Shown here piece by piece: positions 23,176 through 35,650 of a DNA stretch of 64,000 nucleotides; within the stretch, counting starts at the first letter, position 1, and every line of letters starts with the position of its first letter. The notes beneath the pieces are model-generated. The model did not search any database. It saw only the letters and a program-made list of their open reading frames with translations, and was not told the origin of the DNA. The stretch comes from Tetrastigma voinierianum (taxonomy: Eukaryota; Streptophyta; Magnoliopsida; Vitales; Vitaceae), in contig JAEQBH010006424.1 in assembly GCA_016808115.1 (NCBI GenBank), forward strand, positions 1 to 64,000. Reading direction: 5' to 3'. Made by a program: the position numbers and the translations under genes.

Positions 23176-23440
23176 CTGTTATCACTCCGGCATCCTCCTC
23201 ATCCTCATCCTCATTACGATTCACTGTGACCATTGGTTGTTAAATGGCGTTATGGACAGCGCCTCACCTCCTGTGGATGAAGTGGGTGAGCTGAACGTAG
23301 TGGTTGCTGTGAAGATAGCATTAGCATGCTTATGTGTCAATCCCAAATCTCGGCCAACTATGCAATAGATTGAAAGAGCACTCTCAATGCAAGGGCCACC
23401 ACTATCGAAACCGTTTTCCATGATTACATTGGGTGAAGCG
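23176..23440 (+). pseudogene. Receptor-kinase C-terminal fragment
   Basis: About 265 bp match the last exon of receptor kinases A and B: the Ser-rich 'SSSSSLIT', 'RLSPPVDE', 'VAVKIALACLCVNPKSRPTM' and 'GPPLSKPFSMITLGE'. The rest of the kinase is missing; the fragment is joined directly to the CPSF73 B C-terminal region on its left and followed by CPSF73 C on its right, in the same order as after the full receptor kinases. Confidence 0.8.
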
Positions 23441-25519
23441 CGGTGTGGAGACCAAAACAGGCGATGGTCCTCACTTCTCCATGTGTATTTTTGTTTTATC
23501 ATCCAGAATGATTGATTTTATTTAGACGAAAATCTTTTTTTCTTTGTCTCTCAGTTTATAATTGACCAATAAATTGGTTGTGATGCAGCCTATGACTATG
23601 TCTCTACTTCTGAGGCTTGATCGTGCGATCTGCTCTGTTTTTGGAGATCGGATAGGCTATGATTCTTGGAAATGAAGTGGGTCATTCTTGTGTCTACATG
23701 TCCTATAAAGGGAAAACCATCTTTGGTATACCATAATGCATTGTGCTTTTATTTTGGTTGCTAGTTTTTTTCCTTCCATTTTTCAACATAGGGTTTTTAA
23801 TTTGTTTGTTTCTGTTTTGGTCATGTTCTATGTTGATAGTTTGACTGTGGAATTCATCCAGCATACTCAGGCATGGGTTTGCTGCCATGCTGATGAGATT
23901 GATCCTTCAACCATTGATATCCTTTTGGTGACCCTGATATATTCTTTTTCCTTGTTGAATATTGTAATGTTATTTGTTTTATAACTTAATGTCTAACTGA
24001 ATTGAGAAATGAAGTTTAGAATATCATTATGTTTTAAATATTGTAATCCTAGGTATAGTCATTTACGCAATTTATTTATTTTTATTTTTTGAAACAATGG
24101 AATGAATTGTTCCTGAATGGTAAGTGAATGACCAAAAACAACTATTGCTAAAGCATGAGATTTGACTGAAGCAGCCTCTGAACTTCATCTGCATCTCTTA
24201 TCAATATACGGTGCTATTAGGGTGCGAGATATATCTTCAAGGAAGGGCTACATCTACCACCCAATTTTTATGCCATCTTCTGAATAGCTCTTGCTTCTCA
24301 ATGGTTTCTTCATTAAATTTTCCAATATTTCTTTTTTCTCAAGGAATAAACTCTTGGAAATTCCTCTCTTCATATGAAATAGCTTCCTATACTTGAAATG
24401 CTGTCCTTTGTTTTCTAGTATGGCCTTGAGATCTTTTGCTTTGAGTGAGATTTTCTTGAGCCCAACTTTTCTCCATTTTGAATTCACTCTTGCATGGCTG
24501 ATGAATGCTCTTGAAGCGTCGAAAACACATCACTAGTTGGTTATCTACTATCGTAAGCATTGTTATTAAGTATTCTCTGTAGGTACGGATTGGAAGGATC
24601 ACTCTATAGAAAGACCATTCCACTATTAAGGGTTCCTTTTATGGCCTTCTAGAGGATGCAGGTTAATGTACTTTCGTACTTGAGAGCCCGAGGCTACAAT
24701 AATCAAATCTATTAGCTAAAATTCCTTTGGAGAAGCCCCAAATATTCACCTTCTTTGATTATGTTGAAGTTCCCAATACTTTCCTCAGCATTGTTTTCTT
24801 CTCAGTGAATGGGGTTATGTTAATCACAACTTATCTCTGACAACTTTTACGGCCTTCTAGGATCACGGGTTAATGTACTTTCGTGCCGAGCCGAGAGGCT
24901 ACAATAATCAAATCTATTAGCTAAAATTCCTTTAGGCCCAAATATTCACCTTCTTTTATTATGTTGAAGTTCCCATTACTTTCTCGGCATTGTTTCTTCT
25001 ATTGAATGGGGTTATGTTCGTCACATACTTATCTACGAGCAATGCTACTCTCACTACAAAGAAAAGTGTCTTATAAGGACATTATTTTAGTTAGACCAAA
25101 AAATTTGTAACAAAATATATCTTTAGATTCATATTTCTTTGGCCATGACTAAAAGGGACGCCATATATGATTGCAGATAGAATTGTAGTTGCATGCAAAG
25201 TGATCGTAGGGGGGGCCGGAGACATTGAAATCTAAGTAGAGGGGCCAGCCAAGGGTGAGAGTGACAGCAAGAGTAAGGACTCTGCCTAATGGATTGTTCA
25301 AATATCTAGAAAAACATGATAATTTCGATTTCGATTTGATGCTATGACTATATCTCTTCTATTTTCCTTTAGTTTTTGCTACTAATTTGTATGAATTTCG
25401 ATGTTCTCTTGATTCCTGTGTTTTTGGGTTTTGTTTTTGAGATTTATGTTCCAAGTAATGAAAATATTAAATTTTTTCTTTGCCTGAGTGAGCTGTGTCG
25501 AGGTGTATAATTAAGCCAT

Positions 25520-26228
25520 GTCATGATCCTTAAGTATCTTGAGGTCATTTTCTTAGGATCCTAAACTTGCTTTTGATTGGTTAGTGAATTAAAATCTGTG
25601 TGTGAGTCAAACACTACAGGAAAATGGTTAATTAAATGCATAATCGTAGTCCTTGAAGTGTTTGATAAAATGTTTGAGAGGCAGAGACATAGGGCGGAGC
25701 AGAGGAGTGTGAACTGTAAATGTTCGGTCAGAGGAATGACCATTGGATATGTTTATTATTTATGAATATTTTTAATCATTTAGTAGCATTTAGTAGTGCA
25801 TCATTTTCAAGGAATATATAAGATAAAAGAGCATATAGAAGAAGGTAAAATACCTTATGGGGTTTGCATGGAAGTTCCCCGCAATCTCCTCAGTCCCTTT
25901 AATGGTTCTTCTTCCTATGAAGGTCATGTGATCAAGTCTATAGAAGACAAGCCATTGCTTCCTGCTATTTGATTTATGCCAGTAATCTGAGCCATTGGGT
26001 GGCATTAGGACTCTATCAATCTACCCACATACTCAAGCTTAGCTTTGGATTCATAGGAACAGAATATGGAGAGAGAAAAAAATGGTATTCTTACTTGAAA
26101 TACTAATCCTAGATTGCAGGGGCTAGAGAAGATTGTTGAAGTGATCATGAATACATGGATGGAGGCTTTTGAAGGGCCTTAGGAGGTTTGTTCTCCATGG
26201 AAATTTTGGTAGAAAGTTGTTTGTATGT
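25520..26228. repeat. Left arm of a 0.7-kb inverted repeat
   Basis: This arm matches the reverse complement of 29385-30107. Matching landmarks are CTTGAGGTCATTTTTCTT (outer), CACTACAGGAAAATGG (25610), GATTGATAGAGTCCTAATGC (inverse) and TTTGTTCTCCATGGAAATTT (inner). It lies inside the CACTA element. Confidence 0.85.
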
Positions 26229-28593
26229 AAGGATTGAGGATAGGATTCCTTCGCTTAGGTATCTGGGGACATGCTCCTTTGAGTTATATTAGAAGGATGG
26301 ATCTTCAAGGCTAGAAGCTTGGAAGGCAAGACATACAATTGATATAAGCATTAAAGTAAGCTTTCTCAAGACATTGGAAATTAGTCTGGACCACAATATT
26401 CATGGCTAGTAATTATAAATATTGCCAACTAATATTTGCCCTTGTATGAGCCAAGTTTGAATTGATTACAACTTGTGTGTGCCTGAATTTCTTCTTTAGT
26501 ATGCCTAACTACATTTGGTTTGAGAATATTTGCCTAGGAGTCTTTATGCAGTTTGAGAAACCTAAACATCCTAAATTTAAATTCCATTCCCTTTAAGATT
26601 CTTTTCTCTTCCATTGAGCAGTTTCACTAATTTCCTAGAAAGTATAGTTGTTCAACTCTTTGCTGAATGCAATTGTGGCTTTTAGCCTAGACTCAACCCC
26701 ACAAGCAGACCCACCATGGCCAGGCATGCCATAAGCTTATGCTAAGCTTCTACATGGTTCACCATAGTTGCTGGCAAAACTATGGTGTTAAAGCATAGTG
26801 CGGCAAAGAAATTGTGATTACTTATTTGTATAGTTAGGCAATAATCATTTTTTGGAACAAGCTTTGTTTGGACTGAGTGTTGTTATCAATGCTTAAACAA
26901 GAATTTTGGTTGGGAATTGTTGGTCTTAAATTAGTCTATAGTAGTTCTTTATTCCAAAAGTGCTAAATACAACAGAATTGGAACTAAAAATGTTTCATTA
27001 TGGTCTGATCGATCCCAAGAAGAACATTATCAATAAAAAGACATGCAGAGCCCTTGAACAAATTTATATTTAATTAATTGCGCTTGTACAACTACATATA
27101 TAACTATCACTTTGGTGTGTGATAAATTAAAATAACTATAAGCAGAGTTAGTAAGGGCATATGCAAAAGTAGGGTAAGTTTGTGCAGTAAATTTGTCCAA
27201 GTCGAGAAATCTTGCAATCCTTTTTTATAAGCATAAACTTTGCTTCTCTAAGGTCCCACGAAATAGTTATGGTTTGATAAAATTTGTCTAATAGGATGTC
27301 CCATGAAGGGTCCAAATGGTGGTGAAGTATGTGGCGAGACATATATACAAATGATTACAAAGTAAGTGAACAATGTTGTAAGAAAAGAAGATTCAATGGG
27401 GCTCATATTTATTTTCCTTATTCAAGTATAGTGTACAAAAGAGACAAACACTATACGATTCATTACTATTTTGTTTTGAAAATGAAGAACAAATTTAAGA
27501 AGTCCTGGTGGATACGGCTTTGCCTTATTTGACATTCATTTATCCAGATGAAAAGCCAAGGGTTTGGTGCAACATAATTATACCCCAAATATAACCTTGG
27601 AAATGCCCACCTGTTGTTGGCGTCGGAGCTGGGGAGTCATCAAGAGGCATTGTTGTCCGGCATGGATCGAAAATGACGGTGCAGTCTTTTCCACTAACAT
27701 TTGGCTTGAACTTTGGCAGCAATTCTGGCTTCCAATTTCTTTCAGTTGATTGACCGGAAGATATACCATTTGGTCTGACAAAGAGTGGCTCTATTCTAAT
27801 CCTTTGTTATATATCTTATTTGTTCTTGCCAAATGCCGCTTGCTTGATTTGAGGACTTATGCATCAAATGTTCTACCTTTGAAACTCTTTTTGACCTTTT
27901 GTTGTATTATACAAGATTTTCTTAGTGAACTATCTTTCTACCATGCGAGTTTGGAATAAAAGCTTCATATCTTCTAAAGGCAAAGTCAAGGAAGATTGCT
28001 TCAATGTATGTATTAGAGTCTAACTACATGGATGATTGACAAATCAACTGTGGCTATATATTTAAGATTGTCCTGGGCATATGGCTTTGTTGAATATTGG
28101 AGAGAGAACACTAGGAGAGAATAAAAATCTTTGAAAATAGGTTGACATAGGAGTCTAGTTTGGTATATTTCAACATATTTCTTGCCATTTTCTTGCTGAA
28201 TCTAAAGAACCCAAGCATATAATAGTGAAAGAAGGCGTTGAATACTAAATTAAAGGCAACTAGAAAATCATAATTGTGAATCCAACCCTAGAACATGTAT
28301 CTTCATTTTTCAATTTTCATTCTTCTCCCCTTCTTGATATTTTTCAACCATAGAACAGCATTTCCAGATGTATTACTGATATCGTGCACTCTGCATTATT
28401 CCCTCTGATACCAAGATCATCGGCTCTGACTTGGGATCGAGAGTGGTTTGAATTAGGGTTCACCTGCGAAAACTAAGGAACATATTGCCTTTTTGGCTAA
28501 TATTGTATTGTTGATTCATGTTGACTGAAAGGAAGATTGAAGAAAAATATTTATGGTTCAATTTACTTTAAGTATTTACGAATTAGACTTTCT
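26229..28593. other. CACTA interior, no recognised gene
   Basis: AT-rich, with only short open frames (60-70 codons) on both strands. The most gene-like stretch, 27540-27960, has overlapping frames on both strands that I cannot assign; it may be a captured fragment. Confidence 0.5.
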
Positions 28594-29380
28594 GGCCATT
28601 TGGTTCTTGGACTGGTTTTTGGAATGTAATTTTTTGTGATTTAAATTTGAGATTTGGCTTGTTTTTTAATCCATGGAACTTCACCTGAATCTTTTTGTTA
28701 ATTTGGTTTTGGTTTGGTTACCTATTGTTGATGGATAGCAATATATCTTTTACTGAAATTTTTGGGTGGGAGTAGATTATATCTCCTTATGGTCTAAGAT
28801 TTCTGATACATCTAAAAAGATTCCACCTTTCATATGTGGTAACAATTAGCAGCCAAAAGAAAAAAACCCATATATATTTGGCCATTTGGTTCTTGGACTG
28901 GTTTTTGCAATGTAATTTTTTGTGATTGAAATATAAGATTTGGCTTGTTTTTTAATCCATGGAACTCACACAGATCTTTTTTGTTAATTTGGTTTTGGTT
29001 TGATTTACTATTGTTGATGGATAGCAATATATCTTTGCGAAGTTTGGGTAGAGTAGATTATATCTCCTTATGGTCTAAAGATTTACGATACATCTAAAAA
29101 AGATTCCACCTTTCATATATAGTATTAAATAAGCGACCAAAGAAAAAAAAACCATATATCGGCCATTTTGGTTCTTGGACTGGTTTTGCAATGTAATTTT
29201 TGTGATTGAAATATAAGATTTGGCTTGTTTTAATCATGGAACTTCACACCGAATCTTTTTGTTAATTTGGTTTTGGTTTGGTTACCTATTGTTGATGGAT
29301 AGCAATATATCTTTTTCTTGAAATTTTGGGTGGGCAGATTATATCTCATATGGTCTAAAGTTTCGATGCATCTAAAAAGT
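28594..29380. repeat. Three tandem copies of a 281-286-bp repeat
   Basis: Copies begin with GGCCATTTGGTTCTTGGACT at 28594, 28880 and 29161. The third is cut near 29380, where the right inverted arm starts. Each contains TTGTTGATGGATAGCAATAT. Confidence 0.85.
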
Positions 29381-29384
29381 ATGC

Positions 29385-30107
29385 TATAACAACTTTCTAG
29401 CAAAATTTCCATGGAGAACAAACCTCCTAAGGCCCTTCAAAAGCCTCCATCCATGTATTCATGATCACTTCAACAATATTCTCTAGCCCCTGCAATCTAG
29501 GATTAGTATTTCAAGTAAGAATACCATTTTTCTCTCTCTCCATATTATGTTCCTATGAATCCAAAGCTAAGCTTGAGTATGTGGGTAGATTGATAGAGTC
29601 CTAATGCCACCCAATGGCTCGGATTGTTGGCAGAAATCAAATAGCAGGAAGCAATGGCTTGTCTTCTATAGACTTGATCACATGACCTTCATAGGAAGAA
29701 GAACCATTAAAGGGAATTGAGGAGATTGGTGGGAACTTCCATGCAAACCCCACAAGGTATTTTACCTTCTTCTATATGCTCTTTTTATCTTATATATTCC
29801 TTCAAAAATGATGACCACTAAATGCTACTAAATGATTAAAAATATTCATAAATAATAAACATATCCGATGGTCATTCCTCGGACTGGAACATTTACAAGT
29901 TCACACTCCTCTGTTCCGTCCTATGTTCTCTGTCTCTCTCAAACATTTTATCAAACACTTCAAGGACTACCAGTTTATGCATTTAATTAACCATTTTCCA
30001 GTAGTGTTTTGGACTAATACTAATATATTTTAATTCACTAAATCAATCAAAAAGCAGAAGTTTAGATCCGAAGAAAAATGACCTCAAGATACTAAGGATC
30101 ACATATG
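29385..30107. repeat. Right arm of the 0.7-kb inverted repeat
   Basis: Reverse complement of 25520-26228, with the inner landmark AAATTTCCATGGAGAACAAA (29405) and CCATTTTCCAGTAGTG near 29992. The arms are separated by about 3.2 kb. Confidence 0.85.
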
Positions 30108-32860
30108 TTCATTAATTTGTTTGTTTCTGTTTTGGTCATGTTCTATGGTTGCACTTGATCTTACTTTGGTTGAGATTCGACCCCCGACTAAAGCTCACTT
30201 CCTTATAGTGTCTTAGTTATGTAGCGGCATATGCTTAACGATCATTTCATTGATATCTTGCATATGCGTCTTCTTAATGAACTTTTGTCAATCGGCTTTA
30301 GAACTTTCATCTTCGATTTTCCTTTTTGGTTATCTAGTTTACTTTCTCATATAAAATTGCCCATGTTCTTTAGATGTGCTCTCCACTTTCTTGCATTGTA
30401 ATGTGTTGCATATCTTATACGGCTCACTTGGATCCTCTTTTGCATCCCTTCCTTATTTCATAAGAAGGTTGGCCATTTTATTTAATTAAAGAATTTATGT
30501 GATTACTTTGCCTAGAAATTAGCTAAAATATTTGAATTTGTTCATTAGACCACATTCAAAGGACGATTTTATGACACATGCAACAAAGGCTATCTCTAAG
30601 TTTCTTTTGTCGATTATGTGAAAATGAGCAAAGTTTGCATTGAAGATATATTATATGATAGACAAGACATTCTTCGCTCCATGGATACAATTGAGAATTG
30701 AGTTGATTTTTGTTTTTATAGATGTATGTTTCATTCTCCCCTTTTTAGAGACTAGTAATAGTTTCCTCTAATTTCCTTTCATTGTCCGAACTGATTTTGA
30801 AGCTAATCTAAATGCATCCGTTTCCCTTATTGGTTGTAAGAGACTTAGATTTGGGTCTTTTAATCTTTTTATTTTATGGTTTTAAATTTTTGGTTAATGT
30901 TATCTTTAAAGTTTCATTGAGTACCTTATTCCATGGAAAATTGGATTTGGAACAGAGAACAGTATCACAACATCGAGCTGTTTTGATTTCTCATCCTTCT
31001 CTTGTACTTCCTTTTTTGAAGGCATGAAATGGTCCATGTATCACATATTAGTTTAGATCTGTTTATTTGAGTTCGCCGTTTGCTCTAATGTTCTATACGG
31101 GGTCTCTTATTCGAAATTATCTTGCCAGAAACATCTACTACCTCATTCTTAAGCAAATCTTTCTACCATAGACATTCTTACGGATCATAGATTCTACACA
31201 GTATAAGTGCTCTTGTTTTTAGATCTTCATCTGTGGACTTTGTTCTGAACCTTCTATGAGATTAATTGGGTTTGTCTTCAGCATTAGGAGATATTGTAAA
31301 TAATACTAATATAAGCGAATTAGTCTATTAAGATTTAATTGACTACACTTCTAATATTGATTTATTTTTTTTTTGGTGTAAACTCCACCACAACATTGTA
31401 TTATTGTCCTGAATTTAGTTTCAAACTTGTTACATAAACAACCCTAATAAAATATAAAACACATTAGAAAAAAAGGAAGCAATATGGTGTGTATTCTCAT
31501 ATGCCAAAATATCGGTTGCATATAATCTGATCACATTGCATTGTTTGGACATTCTGACAATTGACTTTAGATGTGTTGCTTAATTTTATTATCTCATTTA
31601 ATGTTCCTGTAACTATAAGTACATTCATCTTCTGCAGGTTATTGATTTCCATCAGACATTAGAAGTAAATGGAATATGATTTTGGTGTTACACAAGCTGA
31701 GCCGTCCTTGGGCGCCATGTTTATGGCTGATATTCTTTGGTGTTAGTACTTTACCGGAGACTATTCTGAAGAAGATTGTCATCTTTATTAACAAGAGATC
31801 CACATGGAGTTCTCACGATATTTACATAATTGAATCCACTTATGGTGTGCAACTCCATCGGCCTTCGGAATGTGAGAGAAAGAGCCGCGAGATGTCATCC
31901 ACTCAACCATTTCTCAAGGGTCGTGGTTCTAATCATTTGCTTTAGGAAGTGCCAAGAACTTCTCCTTATCCTTGATGAGTATTGGTCTAACCATCGACCT
32001 CCATAACATCCCCACATATGTGCCTTTGCCAAAAAGGTGCATGAGCGTTTTACGGACATACATTAACCTCCATGAATGAGAGGATCGCAACCAATTTGCA
32101 AATTGAATGCTTTTATTTGCAAGCACATATCTCCTTTGAATAGCATTGAGAATTTTTTAACGATGTAGGTCCATCGGTGGTGATGGCAAGTGAGTGGTCT
32201 TGAGTGGATTGTCAAGAGAACTATTTGAAATGTGGTTCTCTGATAAGAAAAATGCTTGTGTTATACCTGGGTATGTAGTGCAAGGAATGTTGGCAAAAAC
32301 CATCATCAATGAACCCAAGGAAGTTACTCTAATGAATGGTCTTACTGCTCCCCTCAACATGCAGGTCCACTACATATCTTTCTCGGCTCATGCAGATTTT
32401 GCACAGACAAGAAAATGGAGAAAACCATTGGGAGGCTGGCTGAAAAGACCCTAGAAGTTGGTGAAACTGTTAGCGGTTTACTGGTAAAGAAAGCGTTCAT
32501 ATCGGATAATGGCACACGAGACCGGATCCTATAACATGGTTTAAACTCACGGTGGCTGGCTCTAGTTTTAAACATCCGTAGTGAGATCCCGAGGTAGTAG
32601 TTGAATCGAGAAGAGGCCCGCAGGCGGGGAAGGCATTAAGCAGAAAAAGGTTGTCCATGCACTTCTTGTTTCTCTGTTAGGAGATGGTGAAGTTTGGAGA
32701 GAATGGGAAACTGGTGATAAGTGTGGATGGAAATGTGGCGCATCTTGATAAACAGAGTGGGAATGTTGAGAGCGAAAACAAAGGCCTTAAGGAAAGGGTG
32801 CGAGTGGCATTCCAGCTGATCCAAAATGCTGTGAAGCTAATCCCTCTATCTGTGTCTTAG

Positions 32861-33669
32861 CTCCTTCCCTCAGGTTTTCTCTGTATTTCTGACATCTTCC
32901 TGATTAATTCTGAATTTTGAGGTTGAAGTTCTACATCAATCAATATTTCTTAGTCAGTGTAATTAGCTTGCTTAGTTTAGGAAAATATTCAACATTGAGC
33001 TTCACAAATGCATTATATTGTTGAACAGAGTTATCTCCCTGGAAATTATGATTATCAATGCATAACCTGGAATGTTTTATTAGTGAAGCATGGAAACCTT
33101 GGGCTACGGATAAATGTGACCACCCATGAATAAAACCACCTTGCGTAAACCAATTCTATCTAGGAGTTTATGTGTTTTGTTTCTTTCAAAATGTGGAAAT
33201 TTGGCATACATTACTTCTATTCAAAATTGTAATAAAAAAATAATTGTTAGTTTCTTTTCTGTAAAGTATTAATTCTAAGCGATATATTATGCAAAGAGTT
33301 GATTAATTTAAGAAAAGGACAACTATATTAATTGTCATCTATTATTTGTGATGGTTGTTGCGTTCTGTCGAGATAATTATGCGGTTGTTAGTATTGATGG
33401 GTTTCATAACTTTCCATTTACTCCGGCATTCCATTTTATGTACAAGTTTAGAGCGAGATGATTTAAATTATGTGTAGGAGATATTGTTATCTTTTGGTGG
33501 ATCAGATCGATGAGTGGAGTTGATTCATCATAAATTAATGTCTTAATTTAAATAGCATATATAATAACATATTTGAAGGGGCCATGAGGCTGTCTCGAGT
33601 AGTATGGAAGGGTGAGCAGGGTGTCGAGTACTTGTAAGAATAGAATTGATCAAATGTCAAGCTTACCTG
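32861..33669 (+). other. CPSF73-I 3' flank, copy C
   Basis: The 3' flank matches 590-940 and 34730-35650. Bases 33390-33660 (GGGTTTCATAACTTTCCATT to AAATGTCAAGCTT) match 35370-35640. No gene. Confidence 0.6.
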
Positions 33670-34720
33670 AGATCATCTACTACCTCATTCTTAAGCTTCA
33701 ATCTTTCTACCATAGACATTCTTACGAATGTAGATTCTACTCGAATGCGATAATTCTTTGTTTTAGATCTTCGTCTTGTGGACTTTGTTCTTTACCTTCT
33801 ATGAGATTAATTGGGTTTTGTCTTCAACGTAAGAAGGTTTTGTAAAATAATACTAATTAGTCTATTAGATTAATTGACTATACTTCTAAAATTGATTTTT
33901 TTGTGCTCCACCACGCATTATATTATTGTCTGAATTTAGTTTCAAACTTGTTTGCATAACCAATCTAATAAAATATAAAACTTGTTACGAAAAAAGGAAG
34001 CAATATGGTGTGGTGTACTTCTCATATGCCAAATATTAGTTGCATCATAAATCACGATAATTCTTGTTTGTTTGGACATTTACAACAATTGACTTTAGAT
34101 GTGTTGCTTAATTTTATTATCTCATTCTTCTGTAACTATAATTAAATCCATCTTCTGCAGGTTATTGATTTCCATCAGACATTACACTGGAGACTATTCT
34201 CGCGAAGAAGATTGTCATCTTTGTGGGAGATCTGCGGTTCTCCTGATGTTGCATAATTGAATCCACTTATGGTGTGCAACTCCATCAACCTCAGAATGTG
34301 AGAGAAAAGCGCTTCACAGATGTCATCCACTCAACCATTTCTCAAGGGGGCTGTGTTCTAATCCCTGCATTTGCTTTAGGGCGTACCCAAGAACTTCTCC
34401 TTATCCTTGATGAGTATTGGTCTAACCATCCTGAGCTCCATAACATCCCCATATCTCCCAGAGGATTACTATTGCTTACACTGGTGCCTTTGGTGTATTG
34501 AAGCATAAGTGGCAGATGTTGAGAGTGTGTAGTCATTGCGGATGAAGAATGTCGAGGGTCCGACTTTTTCGTGTCCGCAGGCGGTTGGCGAGTGAAGTAT
34601 GAGTCGGAGAAGCATATTTCATTGCTCTGGAGATCATATCCTATTAGCGACATGGTTTGACTTCTCATTGGCCAATGCGGTTTTAAACATCAGCCGTGAG
34701 GTCCCCATGGTAGTAGTTTA
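33670..34720 (+). pseudogene. CPSF73-I: CPSF73-I copy D, internally deleted
   Basis: It begins in intron sequence matching 31130-31640. The exon starts at 34161 after TTCTGCAG (V-I-D-F-H-Q-T), jumps early to 'GDYS..EDCHL' (about 34190-34225), and continues with 'ESTYGVQLHQPQNVREK' and 'GCVLIPAFALGRTQELLLIL' (34254-34425), a beta-CASP block. At about 34465 it jumps to 'ITIAYTGAFGV' and the C-terminal domain, dropping several hundred residues, and near 34715 it runs straight into 3'-flank sequence without the last C-terminal codons. It lacks a 5' part altogether. It is a clear pseudogene fragment created by duplication. Confidence 0.8.
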
Positions 34721-35650
34721 GGAAAATATTCAACATTGATTTCTTTCTTGTACCTTATATGTGGTAACACTCGAGAGATTTTCCTCTTCTGATTTTCGCG
34801 TTTTGGCTGAACTTCACAAATGCATTATATTGTTGAACAGAGTTATCTCCCTGGAAATTATGAGTATCAATGCATAACCTGAATGTTTTATTAGTGAAGC
34901 ATGTGAACAATATTGCTGTTTTCCTGGGTTGTGTTTTTTTGATGCTAATGCTAGATCTGGCAATGAGTGTATTCTTCTTTTAAGATGAGATTTGAGCCTC
35001 TTATTAATTTTCTCTACAACCTAATTTTGAGCACAATGGAGCTTTTGTGAGCATGGAAACCTTGGGCTACGGATAAATGTGACCACCCATAGATAACAAA
35101 ACCACCTTGCTTGTTGCTCAGTTCTATCTAGGGTTTATGTGTTTGTTTTCTTTTCAAATGGAAAATTTGGCATCTGTTACTTCTATTCAAAATTGTAATA
35201 AAAAAATAATTGTTAGTTTCTTTTCTATGAAAGTATTAATTCTAAACTGATATATTGTAAAAGGTTGATTAATTTAAGAAAAGGACAACTAATGGTATGC
35301 GTCTATTATTTGTGATGGTTGTTGCGTTCTATTCGAGATAATTATGTAGCAGCTGTTAGTATTGATGGGTTTCATAACTTTCATTTACTCGACATTGCAT
35401 TTTATGTTCAAGTTTAAGAGCGAGATGATTTAAATTATGTGTAGGGAGATGTTATTTATCTTTTGGTGGATCAATTCCTGATGGATGAGTTGATTCATCA
35501 TAAATTAATCTTAATTTAAATATTTATATATAATAACGAGGTGGAAGGGGCCCTTGAGGCTGTCTCGGGTAGTAATGGGAAAGGGTGAAGCAGTTAGCCG
35601 ATTTTCGTAAGAACGAGAGTGAACTAGATGTCAAGCTCGAGTCCTTGTAA
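34721..35650 (+). other. Duplicated CPSF73-I 3' flank
   Basis: It matches 32970-33660, with extra sequence shared with copy A (770-830, 'GAGATTTTCCTCTTCTGAT'). No gene. Confidence 0.6.

Larger units (their letters stand above)
25052..30210. mobile_element. CACTA (En/Spm) DNA transposon, probably non-autonomous
   Basis: The left end reads CACTACAAAGAAAAGTG and the right end, reverse-complemented, CACTATAAGGAAGTG, the terminal signature of the CACTA superfamily. Both sides carry the 3-bp target duplication TCT (25049-25051 and 30211-30213). The uninterrupted site, AATGCTCTTAG with a single TCT, is present in CPSF73 copy B at about 21218-21228. The interior holds large inverted arms, a 3-copy tandem repeat and no recognisable transposase (TNP2/TNPA), so it is likely mobilised in trans. 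Open frames at 27148-27780 on both strands match nothing I know. Confidence 0.85.
23590..32860 (+). pseudogene. CPSF73-I: CPSF73-I copy C, split by a CACTA transposon
   Basis: Exon 1 lies at about 23590-23723 ('HSCVYMSYKGKTI') and exon 2 at 23840-23933 ('DEIDPSTIDILLVT'). Intron sequence follows until 25051, then a CACTA element (25052-30210), then the intron resumes. The 'DYVK' exon is at about 30550-30690. The long exon begins at 31638 after TTCTGCAG and includes 'IIESTYGVQLHRP' (31830), 'ELLLILDEYWSNH'-like codons (31955), 'NDVGPSVVMAS' (32160), and the best block, 'DKKNACVIPGYVVQGMLAKT' to 'HYISFSAHADFAQT' (32246-32408), part of the beta-CASP/MBL region. It then jumps to the C-terminal domain, omitting about 60 residues, and ends with a stop at 32858-32860. 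It is the most complete copy, yet frameshifted and lacking the HxHxDH exon. Confidence 0.8.

Noticed and set aside
27148..27960. Possible captured gene in the CACTA interior
   Set aside because: Only short frames overlapping on both strands and no family I recognise; kept as unassigned interior sequence.
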